A stretch of DNA of 59,411 bases, taken from positions 1-59,411 of the forward strand of contig JAJDUL010000064.1 of assembly GCA_022826685.1 (NCBI GenBank), in the 5' to 3' direction. This document shows positions 40,793-50,900 of the stretch, in pieces (the stretch's first letter is position 1; each line of letters opens with the position of its first letter). The stretch comes from Gemmatimonadota bacterium. Its GTDB lineage: Bacteria; Gemmatimonadota; Gemmatimonadetes; Palauibacterales; Palauibacteraceae. The notes under the pieces are model-generated. The model saw only the letters and a list, made by a program, of their open reading frames with translations, did not search any database and was not told the DNA's origin. The position numbers were made by a program, and so were the translations under genes.

Positions 40793-42052
40793 TCAGCCCG
40801 TCGTGCGGGCCAGGGCTTCGACGACGCGGTCGATCTGCTCCGTCGTGTTGTAGATGTGCGTCGAGATGCGGATCGCGTTGTGACCGTCGCGCTGGTGTTC
40901 GTCGATGTGGGACGAGATGCTCGCCTCGATCGCACCCACGGCGGCCACCGCGTCGAGGTCTTCCTTCTCGAAGATCGTCGATCCGGGTGCGCTCCGGGCG
41001 CGGGCGCCGCTGAGGAGCGTGACGCCGCTCACCTCCGCGAGGCGAGACTTGAGGTGATCCGAGAGAAAACGGCAGCGGGCCTCCACCGCCTCGAGTCCGA
41101 GCGTTGCGACGAAATCGACCGCCGTCCCGATCGCGGCGCGCACCGGGAACGCCGAGGTGCCCGGAGGATCGAACTGCGGCCGCTCCGGGGTGGCGTCGGG
41201 CGCGAAAGCCGTCCGGATGCGGTCTCGCGCATCACGCCGCACGAAGAGGAAACCGGTCCCCGCCGGGGCCAGCATCCACTTGTGCAGGCTCACGCTGTAC
41301 GCGTCGCAGCCCAGAGAGGCCAGGTCGATGGGGAACTGGCCCACCGCCTGCGCGCCGTCCACGAGGCTCACGAGTCCCCGCTCGCGCGCGAGACGGCAGA
41401 TCGCCTCCACCGGATAGAGATGCCCTCCTCGGGTCACGTGACAGAAGGCCACCGCCCGCGTCCGGGGCGTGATCGCGTCCTCGAACCGGGAGAGGACCTC
41501 CTCCTCCGGGGGCAGGGGACTGGGGATGAAGACCTCGTTCACCCGAAGGCCCTCCCGCACCTGCCGAAACTCCCACGGACGACGGCCCGCCGGATGTTCC
41601 TGGCTCGTGATCAGGACCTCATCGCCGGGGCTCAGCGCGACCCCGATGCTCTGGAGGTGGAGCGCCTCCGACGCGTTTCGCGTGAGCGTGAGTTCGTCCG
41701 GCCGCACCGAGAACAGCTCCGCGAGTCCGGGCACGACGTGTTCCGCGATCCGGGCGCTCAGATCCGAGCGGCCCCGCGCGGGCAGTTCGGCCATGGCCCG
41801 ATATCCCGCAGCGACCGCATCCACGACCTGCCTCGGCGGCATGCCGATGCTCGCGTTGTTCAGGTAGGCCGTGCCGGGTTCGACGAGGAAGTGCGCGCGC
41901 ACGTCGTCCCAGTCCGCGTCGCCCGTCCCGGCCGGGGCCCGGAGCGGCGGGAGTTCCGCCGACGACGCGTCCCCCTCCCAGGCGGCGCAGGCGGGGAGGC
42001 CGAGGGCGGCGGCGCCGGTCGCCCCGAGGCGGAGCCACTCCCTCCGGTCCAT
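40793..42052 (-). CDS. Tat-exported class V aminotransferase-fold protein
   Basis: A 419-residue PLP-dependent protein. The N-terminus MDRREWLRLGATGAAALGLPAC has a twin-arginine motif and a Cys that may be lipidated. The rest is a cysteine-desulfurase/isopenicillin-epimerase-like fold: YLNNASIGMPPRQVV, LTLTRNASEALHLQ, SLVDGAQAVGQFPIDL (PLP Asp) and the PLP Lys in SVSLHKWMLAP. Export of a folded PLP enzyme via Tat is known for this 'isopenicillin-N epimerase-like' group. The substrate is unknown. The start at 42052 is chosen for the Tat motif; no strong ribosome site is visible. Confidence 0.85.
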   Translation of the reverse strand: MDRREWLRLGATGAAALGLPACAAWEGDASSAELPPLRAPAGTGDADWDDVRAHFLVEPGTAYLNNASIGMPPRQVVDAVAAGYRAMAELPARGRSDLSARIAEHVVPGLAELFSVRPDELTLTRNASEALHLQSIGVALSPGDEVLITSQEHPAGRRPWEFRQVREGLRVNEVFIPSPLPPEEEVLSRFEDAITPRTRAVAFCHVTRGGHLYPVEAICRLARERGLVSLVDGAQAVGQFPIDLASLGCDAYSVSLHKWMLAPAGTGFLFVRRDARDRIRTAFAPDATPERPQFDPPGTSAFPVRAAIGTAVDFVATLGLEAVEARCRFLSDHLKSRLAEVSGVTLLSGARARSAPGSTIFEKEDLDAVAAVGAIEASISSHIDEHQRDGHNAIRISTHIYNTTEQIDRVVEALARTTG

Positions 42053-42087
42053 CAGGCCGTAGCGGTCGTCTCCGACACGCGCACCGG

Positions 42088-42585
42088 TCACGGACAGCAC
42101 GCGGAACTGCGCGTGAAGGACATCGAGTTTCCGCTGGGGAAGCGCAGCGTCAACGCGTCGCCGTCGATCTCGACCCCGGTCGGTTCGAACGGCCCCTCCC
42201 CGTCCCGCGCGGTCATCGCAAGCGGGCTCGCCGGAAGTCCCGCCATCGTGCGTCCGTAGGAAAGGTGATGAAGGTGCTCGAAGGTGAGCGTCTCTCCGTC
42301 GAAGGTGTAGCGTCCGCCTTCGCCGGACCCGCGCCTCGGCTCGTCGCCATCCATGACGAAGAAGAGGACCTGCCACTCGCCGTCCGTGAAGAAGATGCGC
42401 CCGCGCACGGGATGCCGGGCGCCGCTCGAGAGGACGTATTCGTTCGCGGCCCAGGCGCCGGCGAGGGCGTCGGCTTGCGGTGTCAGCGGCTCCCCGGCGC
42501 CGGGTGGCGGGAAGCCGGAGGGACTCCCGGCCAGCGCGGCCAGGCAGAGCGCGGAGGCAAGGAGAGTTAGGGACGGTGTGGACAT
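42088..42585 (-). CDS. Small exported beta-rich protein
   Basis: A 165-residue protein with a signal peptide (about residues 1-25). The mature part (LAGAWAANEYVLSSGARHPVRGRIFFTDGEWQVLFFVMDGDEPRRG...YTFDGETLTFEHLHHLSYGR) looks like a small lipocalin-like barrel, with a C-terminal Cys pair. GGAGA lies 8 nt upstream of the ATG. It is first of three same-strand genes (then the aminotransferase and NIPSNAP lipoprotein). No named family is recognised. Confidence 0.68.
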   Translation of the reverse strand: MSTPSLTLLASALCLAALAGSPSGFPPPGAGEPLTPQADALAGAWAANEYVLSSGARHPVRGRIFFTDGEWQVLFFVMDGDEPRRGSGEGGRYTFDGETLTFEHLHHLSYGRTMAGLPASPLAMTARDGEGPFEPTGVEIDGDALTLRFPSGNSMSFTRSSACCP

Positions 42586-42764
42586 AAGCTGCGTCTCCGG
42601 GTCGCCGGGGATCGTTCGCCCCGCAACGTGACGCGGCCCGCGGCGAGCGACAAGCGGCGGTCCGGAAGCCACGGACGGCCGGGGTCGCCGGGTCTTCGCG
42701 ATCCGCGTACCCTCAGATCGTCCGCCCGAGGACGAAGGGCGCAACCGAATCGAGAGGTCGAACG

Positions 42765-43685
42765 ATGCGAACAGAACGGAGAGCGTTGAGCGTGGTCTGT
42801 GCACTCGTGACCATGGCGGTGGCGGCGTACGGGGCCGTGCTCGTGGCTCCGGCCGAGGTCGAAGCCCAGGAGGTCGGGCCGCCGAACGGGTCGCTCGTGA
42901 TCGTGGGCGGCGCCATGCGAAGCCAGGAGATCGCGAACCGGTTCGTGCAACTGGCCGGCGGGACGGACGCGCGGATCGTCGTCATCCCCACGGCGGGCGG
43001 GGCCGAGTCCTACGGGCCGTCGTTCGGCGGCGTGAGACCCTTCCAGGCGGCCGGGGTCGAGAACCTCACCGTTCGCCACACGAACGACCGCGATGAGGCG
43101 AACAGCGATGCCTTCGTGGCCGCCATCCGCGAGGCGACCGGCGTCTGGTTCACCGGGGGACGCCAGTGGCGCCTGGTTGATTCCTATGCGGGGACGCGGA
43201 CCGAGGAGGAGTTGTGGGCGCTCCTCGAGCGCGGCGGCGTGATCGGCGGCTCATCGGCCGGCGCGACGATCCAGGGGTCGTACCTGGCGCGCGGGGACAC
43301 GGCGACGAACACGATCATGATGGGGAGTCACGAGGAGGGGTTCGGGTTCGTCCGAAACACGGCGATCGACCAGCACCTCCTGTACCGGAACCGCCAGTTC
43401 GACATGCTGGAGATCATCGAGGCCCGGCCCGAACTCCTCGGCATCGGGATCGATGAGAACACCGCCATCGTCGTGCAGGGCGACCGCTTCGAGGTCATCG
43501 GAGAGTCCTACGTCGTCATCTACGACAACCAGAGCACGCTCGACAGCGGCGGCCTGTTCTATTTCCTCGCGCCGGGCGACCAGTACGACATGGCGGAGCG
43601 TCAGGCGTACCGTCCCGCCCGCACCCTGGCGCCCCTCGGACGCGTCGAGCGCCGCCCCTGGCCGACCCGCCGGCCCGACCGCTGA
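42765..43685 (+). CDS. Exported cyanophycinase-like S51 peptidase
   Basis: A 306-residue exported enzyme. A signal peptide (about residues 1-35) precedes a class I glutamine-amidotransferase-like fold: SLVIVGGAMRSQEI, IVVIPTAGGAESYG, GVWFTGGRQWRLVDSY and the nucleophile elbow GVIGGSSAGATIQGSYL with the catalytic Ser. GIGIDENTAIVVQGD is also conserved. Cyanophycinases cut beta-Asp-Arg bonds of cyanophycin; exported homologues let bacteria feed on external cyanophycin or related beta-aspartyl peptides. No cyanophycin synthetase gene is here. It lies 35 bp ahead of an MFS carrier that could take up the product. Confidence 0.85.
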   Translation: MRTERRALSVVCALVTMAVAAYGAVLVAPAEVEAQEVGPPNGSLVIVGGAMRSQEIANRFVQLAGGTDARIVVIPTAGGAESYGPSFGGVRPFQAAGVENLTVRHTNDRDEANSDAFVAAIREATGVWFTGGRQWRLVDSYAGTRTEEELWALLERGGVIGGSSAGATIQGSYLARGDTATNTIMMGSHEEGFGFVRNTAIDQHLLYRNRQFDMLEIIEARPELLGIGIDENTAIVVQGDRFEVIGESYVVIYDNQSTLDSGGLFYFLAPGDQYDMAERQAYRPARTLAPLGRVERRPWPTRRPDR

Positions 43686-43720
43686 CCCACCCCGCCGGAG
43701 CCGGCTCCGGAGGGAGTCCC

Positions 43721-44983
43721 ATGCGCAGGGGGCTGATCCTCCTCGCGCTCATCGCGGCCGGGGAGGCCGTCTTCTTCCTCCCCTTCGTCCTCGCGCGCGT
43801 CTTCCGCCCGACGCTGCTCGACGTGTTCGGGATCACGAACCTGGAGTTGGGGACCGCCTTCTCCCTGTACGGCGTCGTGGCGATGGTCGCGTACTTCGCC
43901 GGTGGCCCGCTCGCGGACCGGTTCTCGGCCCGTCGGCTGATGGCGCTGGCGCTCCTCGCCACCGGCCTCGGCGGCATCGTGCTCGCCGGCTTCCCGCCAC
44001 CGCGGACGATGAACATCCTGTGGGCCTTCTGGGGGATGACGACGGTCCTCCTCTTCTGGGCGGCGATGATCCGGGCCACCCGCGAATGGGGCGGGCAGTC
44101 GAAGCAGGGACGCGCCTACGGCTTCCTCGATGGCGGTCGCGGTCTCCTCGCGGCACTCGTTGCGTCGGTCTCCGTGGCCGTCTTCGCCGCGCTCCTCCCG
44201 GGAGAAGCCTCTTCCGCCACACCGGAGGAGCGGGCCGCCGCCTTCCGCGGCGTCATCTGGGTCTTCACCGGGATCACGCTGGGCATCGCCGTTCTGGTGT
44301 GGATCCTCGTGCCCGACAGCACGCCCGGCGGAGAGGCGGGCGACCCGGAAAACTCGCAGAAACTGTCGCTGAGCGGAGTGAAAGCCGCCTGCCGCATGCC
44401 GGCCGTGTGGCTTCAGGCCATCATCGTCGTCTGCGCCTACACCGGGTACAAGGCGACGGACGACTTTTCGCTCCTGTCGCGGGACGCGCTCGGGTTCGAC
44501 GACGTCCAGGCCTCGGGGATCGGCACGCTCGCCTTCTGGATCCGCGCCGCGGCGGCCATCGCGGCGGGCTTCCTCGGAGACCGGATCGACGCCTCCCGCG
44601 TCATCGTGTGGGGCTTCGTGATCCTCATCGGCGGCTGTCTGCTCATCGCGTCCGGGGTTCTCGTGCCCGGACCCGCCTGGATGCTCATCGCCACCATCGT
44701 CACCGCCAGCGTCGGCATCTACGCGCTCCGCGGCGTCTACTTCGCCCTCCTGGCCGAGGGCGCCGTACCGCTCGCCTACACGGGGAGCGCGGTCGGCGTC
44801 GTCTCCGTCCTCGGCTTCACGCCCGACGTCTTCATGGGACCGCTGATGGGCGTCCTGCTCGACAACTCACCGGGCCTCCCCGGGCATCAGCACGTGTTCG
44901 CCGCCGTCGCCGGCTTCGGCGCCATCGGCCTCCTCGCCGCGCTCATCTTCCGCCGCGTGACCCGCGTCTCGACCCCGACTTAG
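43721..44983 (+). CDS. Major facilitator superfamily transporter
   Basis: A 420-residue inner-membrane carrier with about 12 hydrophobic segments. The loop between helices 2 and 3 has GGPLADRFSARRLM, the MFS signature, and its copy in the second half is GFLGDRIDASRVIVW. The central cytosolic loop is at about residues 200-235. It resembles nitrate/nitrite or sugar-phosphate-type MFS members but without a residue set that fixes the substrate. It follows the cyanophycinase-like gene by 35 bp on the same strand, so a dipeptide or amino acid is an inference. Confidence 0.85.
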   Translation: MRRGLILLALIAAGEAVFFLPFVLARVFRPTLLDVFGITNLELGTAFSLYGVVAMVAYFAGGPLADRFSARRLMALALLATGLGGIVLAGFPPPRTMNILWAFWGMTTVLLFWAAMIRATREWGGQSKQGRAYGFLDGGRGLLAALVASVSVAVFAALLPGEASSATPEERAAAFRGVIWVFTGITLGIAVLVWILVPDSTPGGEAGDPENSQKLSLSGVKAACRMPAVWLQAIIVVCAYTGYKATDDFSLLSRDALGFDDVQASGIGTLAFWIRAAAAIAAGFLGDRIDASRVIVWGFVILIGGCLLIASGVLVPGPAWMLIATIVTASVGIYALRGVYFALLAEGAVPLAYTGSAVGVVSVLGFTPDVFMGPLMGVLLDNSPGLPGHQHVFAAVAGFGAIGLLAALIFRRVTRVSTPT

Positions 44984-45005
44984 GGTACCAGGGCTGTCTC
45001 CCGCT

Positions 45006-45482
45006 TCAGCAGCGGCCCTGCCTGAAGTCGGCGGGACGACAGGTGAACCCCCACTCCGCCCACAGCCCCCGCCCCTCCGCCGACGCGGCGGCTTCCGCGG
45101 CCTCGATCCGGTCCGCATAGCGGCGGTTGGGCGGGATGATGAACGCGAGCGCGTACCCGCTCGCGACCATGTGTTCGTTCAGCATGTCCCCGCCCGGGAG
45201 GAAGAGGTAGGCGAGGTCCCGGTCGAAGGTGTCGACCCGGACGGCGTCGTACTCGACTCCGAGCGACGTGTTCACGGGGGCGACCCGGAGCAGCTCCTCG
45301 CGGGCGCGGGCGCCCCACGGCTCCTGCGCCATCTCCGGGGCGTCGATGGAGAGAACCCGGATTTCCCGGCCATCGGCGCAGCGGACGGAGTCTCCGTCGA
45401 TCACGAAGGACAGGACGCAGTCCCCGCTCGGCATGGGGGGCGGCGGGGGCGGGGGCGGCGTCGACTCCGAGCACCGCGCCAC
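45006..45482 (-). CDS. Thermonuclease (SNase)-like exported nuclease with hidden start
   Basis: Residues from about 20 form an OB-fold nuclease of the staphylococcal-nuclease type: VIDGDSVRCADGREIRVLSIDAPEM, EYDAVRVDTFDRDLAYLFL and MLNEHMVASGYALAF. Catalytic Arg/Glu/Arg positions are only partly matched. The first canonical start is GTG at 45482, giving 158 residues, but upstream in frame lies RREGRRF followed by GIAAAVVLAALAV, a convincing signal peptide running into RCSES and a proline run. That stretch has no ATG, GTG or TTG in frame, so the true start is probably a near-cognate codon such as ATC further up. Export then seems likely. Confidence 0.75.
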   Translation of the reverse strand: MARCSESTPPPPPPPPMPSGDCVLSFVIDGDSVRCADGREIRVLSIDAPEMAQEPWGARAREELLRVAPVNTSLGVEYDAVRVDTFDRDLAYLFLPGGDMLNEHMVASGYALAFIIPPNRRYADRIEAAEAAASAEGRGLWAEWGFTCRPADFRQGRC

Positions 45483-45597
45483 CGCGAGGGCGGCGAGGAC
45501 GACCGCGGCCGCGATGCCGAACCGGCGACCCTCCCGGCGCGGCCCCGCGATCCTGCCCGGGGCTGCGGGCCGGACCGGGGTTATGGGCCGGACCGGG

Positions 45598-46425
45598 TCA
45601 CGGGCCGACCCGGAGCGCCCCCACCTGATCGGTTCCCAGGTGGCGGCCGTCGGCGTTCACGTACCATCCCCGCTGTCGGGGCAGACGCAGTCCGCCGTCC
45701 CCGATCAGGCCCTCGAACGTGATGTACTCGCCGTCGTTCGCGCTCTCGTCGTGGTAGAAGCGGCAACCCACGAGCTGCGCAGTCCGGGGATCGAAGTAGA
45801 AGTACCACGTGTCGCCGCCGGTATCGGGGTCGTAGGTGACCCGGACGGCGTGGACCTCCCGGTCCATGAAGGTGGTCTCGACGATGTCGGGGTCGAGATG
45901 GGAGCCGGGGTCGGAGATCTTCATCGGAAGACCCGCCAGGAACCCGTAGTAGCTGCGCCAGAACATCCCGTCCTCGCGATGGAGGCGCATGCGCTCGCGA
46001 TCCGCGTCGGGGAGGTCCGCCTGCGCGACCCCGTCCACGGTCGCGGACCAGCCATCGGCCGTCGTCTCGTACTCGATCGAGGACCCGCGGTAGCGGCCCG
46101 AAAAGGCGAAGTCGCGCTCGTCCGCGCCGAACTCCAACTCGACGGCGACGCGTTCTCCGCCCTCTCCGTCCGTACCGACCCACGACATCGAGATGGACCG
46201 GCTTCCCCAGATCCCGTCCGGATCGTGGAAGGTCACCGATCTCGCCACGAGTTCCTGTGCGGGCGTGAGATCGGCCTCCGCGACCGAACCGGAGGCGTCC
46301 TCGTCCGCCGGGGGACGAGGGCCGCAGGCGGCGGCGAGCAGGACGAGCCAGAGCCAGGACCCCGCGCGGGAAGCGGGTCGGCGCGCCGGTCGCAACGCCG
46401 GTCGGAACATCCTTGGAGTCTTCAT
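45598..46425 (-). CDS. Lipoprotein of the DUF6503 type
   Basis: A 275-residue lipoprotein. Arg-rich N-terminus, hydrophobic SWLWLVLLAAAC with lipobox Cys. The mature part is beta-rich (SVTFHDPDGIWGSRSISMSW, FAFSGRYRGSSIEYETTADGW, FWRSYYGFLAGLPMKISDPGSHLDP, VHAVRVTYDPDTGGDTWYFYFDPRTAQLVGCRFYHDE) and matches, from memory, the DUF6503 family of LolA/LppX-like exported proteins. These may carry lipids, but function is not shown. Start chosen at MKTPRM (46425), with MFRPAL (46410) as alternative. It is divergent from the FKBP gene. Confidence 0.75.
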   Translation of the reverse strand: MKTPRMFRPALRPARRPASRAGSWLWLVLLAAACGPRPPADEDASGSVAEADLTPAQELVARSVTFHDPDGIWGSRSISMSWVGTDGEGGERVAVELEFGADERDFAFSGRYRGSSIEYETTADGWSATVDGVAQADLPDADRERMRLHREDGMFWRSYYGFLAGLPMKISDPGSHLDPDIVETTFMDREVHAVRVTYDPDTGGDTWYFYFDPRTAQLVGCRFYHDESANDGEYITFEGLIGDGGLRLPRQRGWYVNADGRHLGTDQVGALRVGP

Positions 46426-46501
46426 GCCTGATACTAGCAACTCGCGTTGAAACGCCGCTACATTCGGGCGATTCGCCACTTTCCACACTCGGAGGCTTTC
46501 C

Positions 46502-47104
46502 ATGCAGCGTGACAGGATATCGAACGGGTTTCGGGCCACGGCGAGCTTGCTGCTCGCGCCGCTCGCCATCGCTTGCGCGGGGGACGCGGGAGAGGATGCG
46601 TCGGACGGCGCGGAGGCGGCAGAGGAGGCCGCGGCGATGGCCGAGACAGCCGACTCGCCCGAAATGGCCGGCTCGCCCGAGGGCGTGATCACGGATCTCC
46701 GGGAAATCGCCTTCGTCGACGAACTCGCGGTCGATCTCGATGCGATGGAGGAGACGGAGAGCGGCCTCTTCATTCAGGTGTTGCAGGGGGGGAGCGGCCC
46801 GCCGGCCGGCTACGGCGACGAGATGCATGTGCACTACACGGTCTGGTTGCCGAACGGGAGCAAGGTGGACTCGAGCCACGATCACAACCCGCCGGAGCCG
46901 CTCGAAATGATCCTCGGCTCGACCGCCCTCATCGACGGCTGGGTGGAGGGGGTCACCGGCATGCGCCTGGGCGAGCGCCGCAAGCTCGTGCTGCCGTACG
47001 ATCTCGCCTACGGAACCGAGGGACGGCCACCCGCAATTCCGGCCTACTCGCCGCTCGTGTTCGAGGTCGAACTCGCGGAGCACATTCCCACCGGAGAAGG
47101 CTGA
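46502..47104 (+). CDS. FKBP-type peptidyl-prolyl isomerase lipoprotein
   Basis: A 200-residue exported foldase. Signal peptide with lipobox IACAGD, an acidic Ala/Glu linker to about residue 60, and an FKBP domain at about 95-198: GYGDEMHVHYTVWLPNGSKVDSS, LIDGWVEGVTGMRLGERRKLVLPYDLAYG and VFEVELAEHI. It speeds proline isomerisation in the periplasm. The next gene (FAH) begins 28 bp downstream on the same strand. Confidence 0.9.
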   Translation: MQRDRISNGFRATASLLLAPLAIACAGDAGEDASDGAEAAEEAAAMAETADSPEMAGSPEGVITDLREIAFVDELAVDLDAMEETESGLFIQVLQGGSGPPAGYGDEMHVHYTVWLPNGSKVDSSHDHNPPEPLEMILGSTALIDGWVEGVTGMRLGERRKLVLPYDLAYGTEGRPPAIPAYSPLVFEVELAEHIPTGEG

Positions 47105-47132
47105 TCGTGATCCGGGCGATCGGGCCGGGGCC

Positions 47133-47990
47133 GTGACCGCGTACATCCGCTATCTCGCGCCGGACGCCACGGACCACACGTACGCCGCGACCGCCGGGGA
47201 CGGCGACGCCCGCTGGGGGGTCGTGGAGGATGAGGTCCTCGCGGACGGAATCATCGAGGGCAGCATGGTGGAAGAACTGGCGGCGCCTCCTTTCGGCGGG
47301 GAGGTCCGCACCGGGAAGCGGATGCCGCTCGACGAGCTTCATCTCCTTGCACCGGCGACGCCGTCGAAGGTCATCGCGGTGGGCCTGAACTACCGGAGCC
47401 ACCTCGACAACAGCCCGATCGGGACCCGCCCGGAGCCCGCGGAACCTCCGCTTTTCGCCAAGCTGCCGAGTTCGATCGTCGGGCCGGGCGCCGCGATCGA
47501 GATCCCCCCGGACGCGGAAGTCGTCCACGCGGAAGGAGAAGTCGTCGTCGTGATCGGCCAGGTGGCGCGTCACATCGGTCCGGAAGAGGCCGAGGATCAC
47601 ATCTTCGGGGTGACTGCGGGCAATGACGTGAGCGAGCGCACCTGGCAGCGCGACGACCTGCAGTGGCTCAGGGCGAAGGGCAGCGATTCGTTCGGGCCGC
47701 TCGGGCCGCGGATCGTGACCGGCGCGGCGTGGGACGACCTGCGCCTGCGCACGCGCCTCAACGGCGAGGTCGTACAGGACGCGCGCACCTCCGATCTCAT
47801 CTTCTCCATCCCCGAGATCATCGCCTACGCGAGCCGCTACTTCACGCTGCTTCCCGGCGACGTGATCTATACGGGGACCCCCGGGAAGACGTCGACGCTC
47901 TCTCCCGGCGACCGGGTGGAGGTGGAGGTGGAGGGCGTCGGGAACCTGGCGAACGACGTGAAGGTCGAATCACGGAAGGACGGGAGATGA
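47133..47990 (+). CDS. Fumarylacetoacetate hydrolase family protein
   Basis: A 285-residue FAH-fold enzyme. The conserved region reads KVIAVGLNYRSHL, PLFAKLPSSIVGPG, VVHAEGEVVVVIG (metal-binding Glu pair), GVTAGNDVSERTWQ and GDVIYTGTPGKTSTLSPGD. Members hydrolyse or decarboxylate beta-diketo and oxo acids in aromatic breakdown, or act as acylpyruvases or oxaloacetate decarboxylases. The substrate is not set. A GTG start is used. The stop overlaps the start of the M14 peptidase as ATGA, so they are translationally coupled. Confidence 0.88.
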   Translation: MTAYIRYLAPDATDHTYAATAGDGDARWGVVEDEVLADGIIEGSMVEELAAPPFGGEVRTGKRMPLDELHLLAPATPSKVIAVGLNYRSHLDNSPIGTRPEPAEPPLFAKLPSSIVGPGAAIEIPPDAEVVHAEGEVVVVIGQVARHIGPEEAEDHIFGVTAGNDVSERTWQRDDLQWLRAKGSDSFGPLGPRIVTGAAWDDLRLRTRLNGEVVQDARTSDLIFSIPEIIAYASRYFTLLPGDVIYTGTPGKTSTLSPGDRVEVEVEGVGNLANDVKVESRKDGR

Positions 47991-50900
47991 TGAAGCCCCG
48001 CACGCAGTCGTTCGGCAGCCCGCGGCAAACCCCTGCTCCGGCCGCGAGAGCCGTATCGGTCGCTCTTGCGTTGGCGGTCGTGTTCGCCGCGTCTCCGGCC
48101 TCCCGCAGGCTCGCCGCCCAGCAGACGGCGGACCTCGCCACGCTGTTCGAGTTGGGGACGCTCGTGCTCGATACGAACGGCGACAGCGTGCCCGATCTCG
48201 TGAACGCCGCGCTCGTCCTCGGGGACGACCCCTCGTCGGTCGTCCAGGCGGCGGGCGCCGAGGTCGCCGCCCGGCTGGGGTTCGAGACGATGGCGATGGA
48301 CCTGCCGCTGTCTCGCGACCCTGATGGCGACCAGGTCGGGATCGTCGTGGGACGGAGCGGACTGGAGGGCGCCGGCCTGCGTTCGCCGGGCATCGACCCC
48401 GCCTCCCTCGATTCGGGGGAAGGAGCCGTGGCGGTGCGCGAGGAGGACGGGCGCACGTGGGTGCTCGTGGTCGGCGGGGACGACGAAGGGCTGCAGGCCG
48501 CGGCGCGCCTGTTCGCCGGAGTCCTGCCGCATACGCGAACGCTTTCGACGGCGGAGCTGAGCCGTGTCCGGGACGATCTCGCCGAGGCGCTGGAGGCCGG
48601 GGGCGTGGCGGACGCGACCGTGCGCCTGACCCAGGCGAGAGTGAGAGCCGGACAGGCGGGCGTGGGACGCGTGATCGCCGAGATCGAGGTGGATGAGGCG
48701 AACCTGAGCGCCGCCGCGGAACTCCTCCGCGGACTCGCGACGGGCGACGCGGACGCCGACCCCGGCGAGCCGGAAGGGACGGAGACCGAGGCCGGAGACG
48801 AATCGACGGACGAGGAGACGCCCCGGACGCGTCTGGCCTACCCGGGGCTCGAATCGGTGGAGGCGCGGCTGGCGGGCGGCCCGACGATCCGGATCGCCGG
48901 GCGCGCGGCGCCCGATGCGCCGGGGCCCGTCGCCGGCCGACCGGGCAGCGGCGGCAAGGACGACATGGACCTCTCCAACCTCTATACCTCCGACGGGCTG
49001 CTCGGCGGCGGGGTGCTCCCGAACCGCGTGGACGCCATGCTCGCGCCCGGCGAGGGGGGCATCGACGGCCTGCCCGATCTGGCCGGGCGGCTCGGACTCG
49101 AATCGACCGGGATCACCGTGCCGCTCGTCGCCCCGGCTTCGTCGATCGAACGGGCCGCCGCCCGGCCCACGCTGGTCCTGGCCGGGGTGGACAACGCCCT
49201 GACCCGGCGGCTCGCCGACAGCGCGAAGATCGATACGGGTTCGCTCGCCCCCGGCGAGGGGCTCATCCAGGTGGTGCCGGCGGCCTTCGGGTCCAAACCG
49301 GCCCTCGTCGTCTCCGGCGCGGACGCCGCCGGGGCCGAGCGCGCGCTCGATCAGCTGGCCCGGACCTTCCCGCACCTCGCGGAGCGCGGCGACGACCGCC
49401 CGACCGTCGACGACGTCGAGCGCGGCCTGTGGGATGCGCTGTCCGGCCACTCGCCCGTGGGCCAGGCGGCGACCGGCCTCTACAAGCTCGGCCGCATCGC
49501 CGACAAGCTCGCGGACCGGCAGATCGCCCGCGCGGACGTGCTGATGTCCGTGGAGAAGGCGGACCCCGGCCTCGAATCGTACGTGCGGGCCCGCGCGGCG
49601 GAAGCGCTCGGCATCTCCGACGCCGCCGCCGTCGACGTCACGGTCGACGACCGCGATGTGCAGCGGGCGGCCACGATCTTCGCCGACACGCTCGCCCTGC
49701 CGTCGGAAGTCGACCGCTTCCGGGAGCTGTTCCGCGACCGGGTGCTGCCGGCGGCTTCATCCGCCGGGTCCGCCGCGCCGATCCGGGTGGAGGCCCGCCT
49801 GAGCGAGCCGCCGGAAATCCGCCGGCAACTGGAGGAGGAGGCCCGGAACGCCCTCATCGAAGCGGGAGCGCCGGCCGACGCCGTCGAGGTCCGCGTCCTC
49901 TCCGCCTTCAAGCAGGGCTATTCCTGGCTCGAAGAGGTGATCCTGCCGCAACTCGCGGGCCGCGACCCCGGTGAGATCGGAGAGATCGTCATCCGCTTCC
50001 GCCGCAACGATCCGCCGGCGGACTGGCCCCAGCAGGCGATTCACACCCCCGTCCGCTGGCTGCACGAGATCTTCCCCATCGACGAGGTCTTCGCCCGCGA
50101 CCTCGGGCTCGAACTGGAGAAGATCCGCTTCGAGCAGACGACCGACGGACCGACCTACGAGGTGACGGTCACGGACTCGAGCGGCGACGAGATCCTGTCC
50201 GGCGATTTCGAGCCCCGCCGCGTGATGCGTCCGTACTTCGACCGCTTCCGGGATTATGAGCACGTCCGGGTGACGACGGGCTGGATCCACGCGGCGGCGG
50301 GAGACCGCACGCTCGCCGACGAACGCATCGTCACCGACCCCGAGGCCTTCTGGGACCATTACCAGAGCGTCGTCCTCCCGGCGATCTACGACTACGTGAT
50401 GGACCGGCACGACGGGATCCCCGACGGCGGGAACGCGGACGCGCCCTATTTCGGCGAACTGACGGTCGAACTCGAGATGAGCGAGCCCAACTACCGGCTC
50501 GAGATCGACAACGAGATTCACGCGCCGATGGACGCCCTCCACGAGGAGATCTACTTCGGGACGATCGAGTTCTTCGACGTCCTCGGCCGGAACTCGCGCG
50601 GGCAGGGGCTGACCTTCCCCGGGCGCATCCTCCCGATCATGCGGCCGCGCGGCGACGGCCGACCGGCGGAACTCCGCCTGAGCTTCACGGGGTTCGCCGT
50701 GTCCCGGCCCGCGGTCGTCGTCGCCTTCGAAGATGCGGCGGGCGCGGCGGACACGATGCGGCTCGACATCCCCAAGACCGGCCTCGAGCGGCCTTCCGCG
50801 CGGCTCGCCGTGGTGCGCGCGGGCGAGCCCGGGATCGCACACCTCGGGCTGCGCGTCCGCGTCGACACGGACGCTGACATGCGCGACAGCCTGCTCAACT

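Noticed and set aside
45430..45465. G-rich tract (polyproline code) as a slippage site in the SNase-like gene
   Set aside because: The tract is interrupted and codes for an ordinary proline linker; no evidence of variation.
47867..49450. 527-codon frame antisense to the M14 gene
   Set aside because: Arg/Gly/His-rich shadow with no motif.
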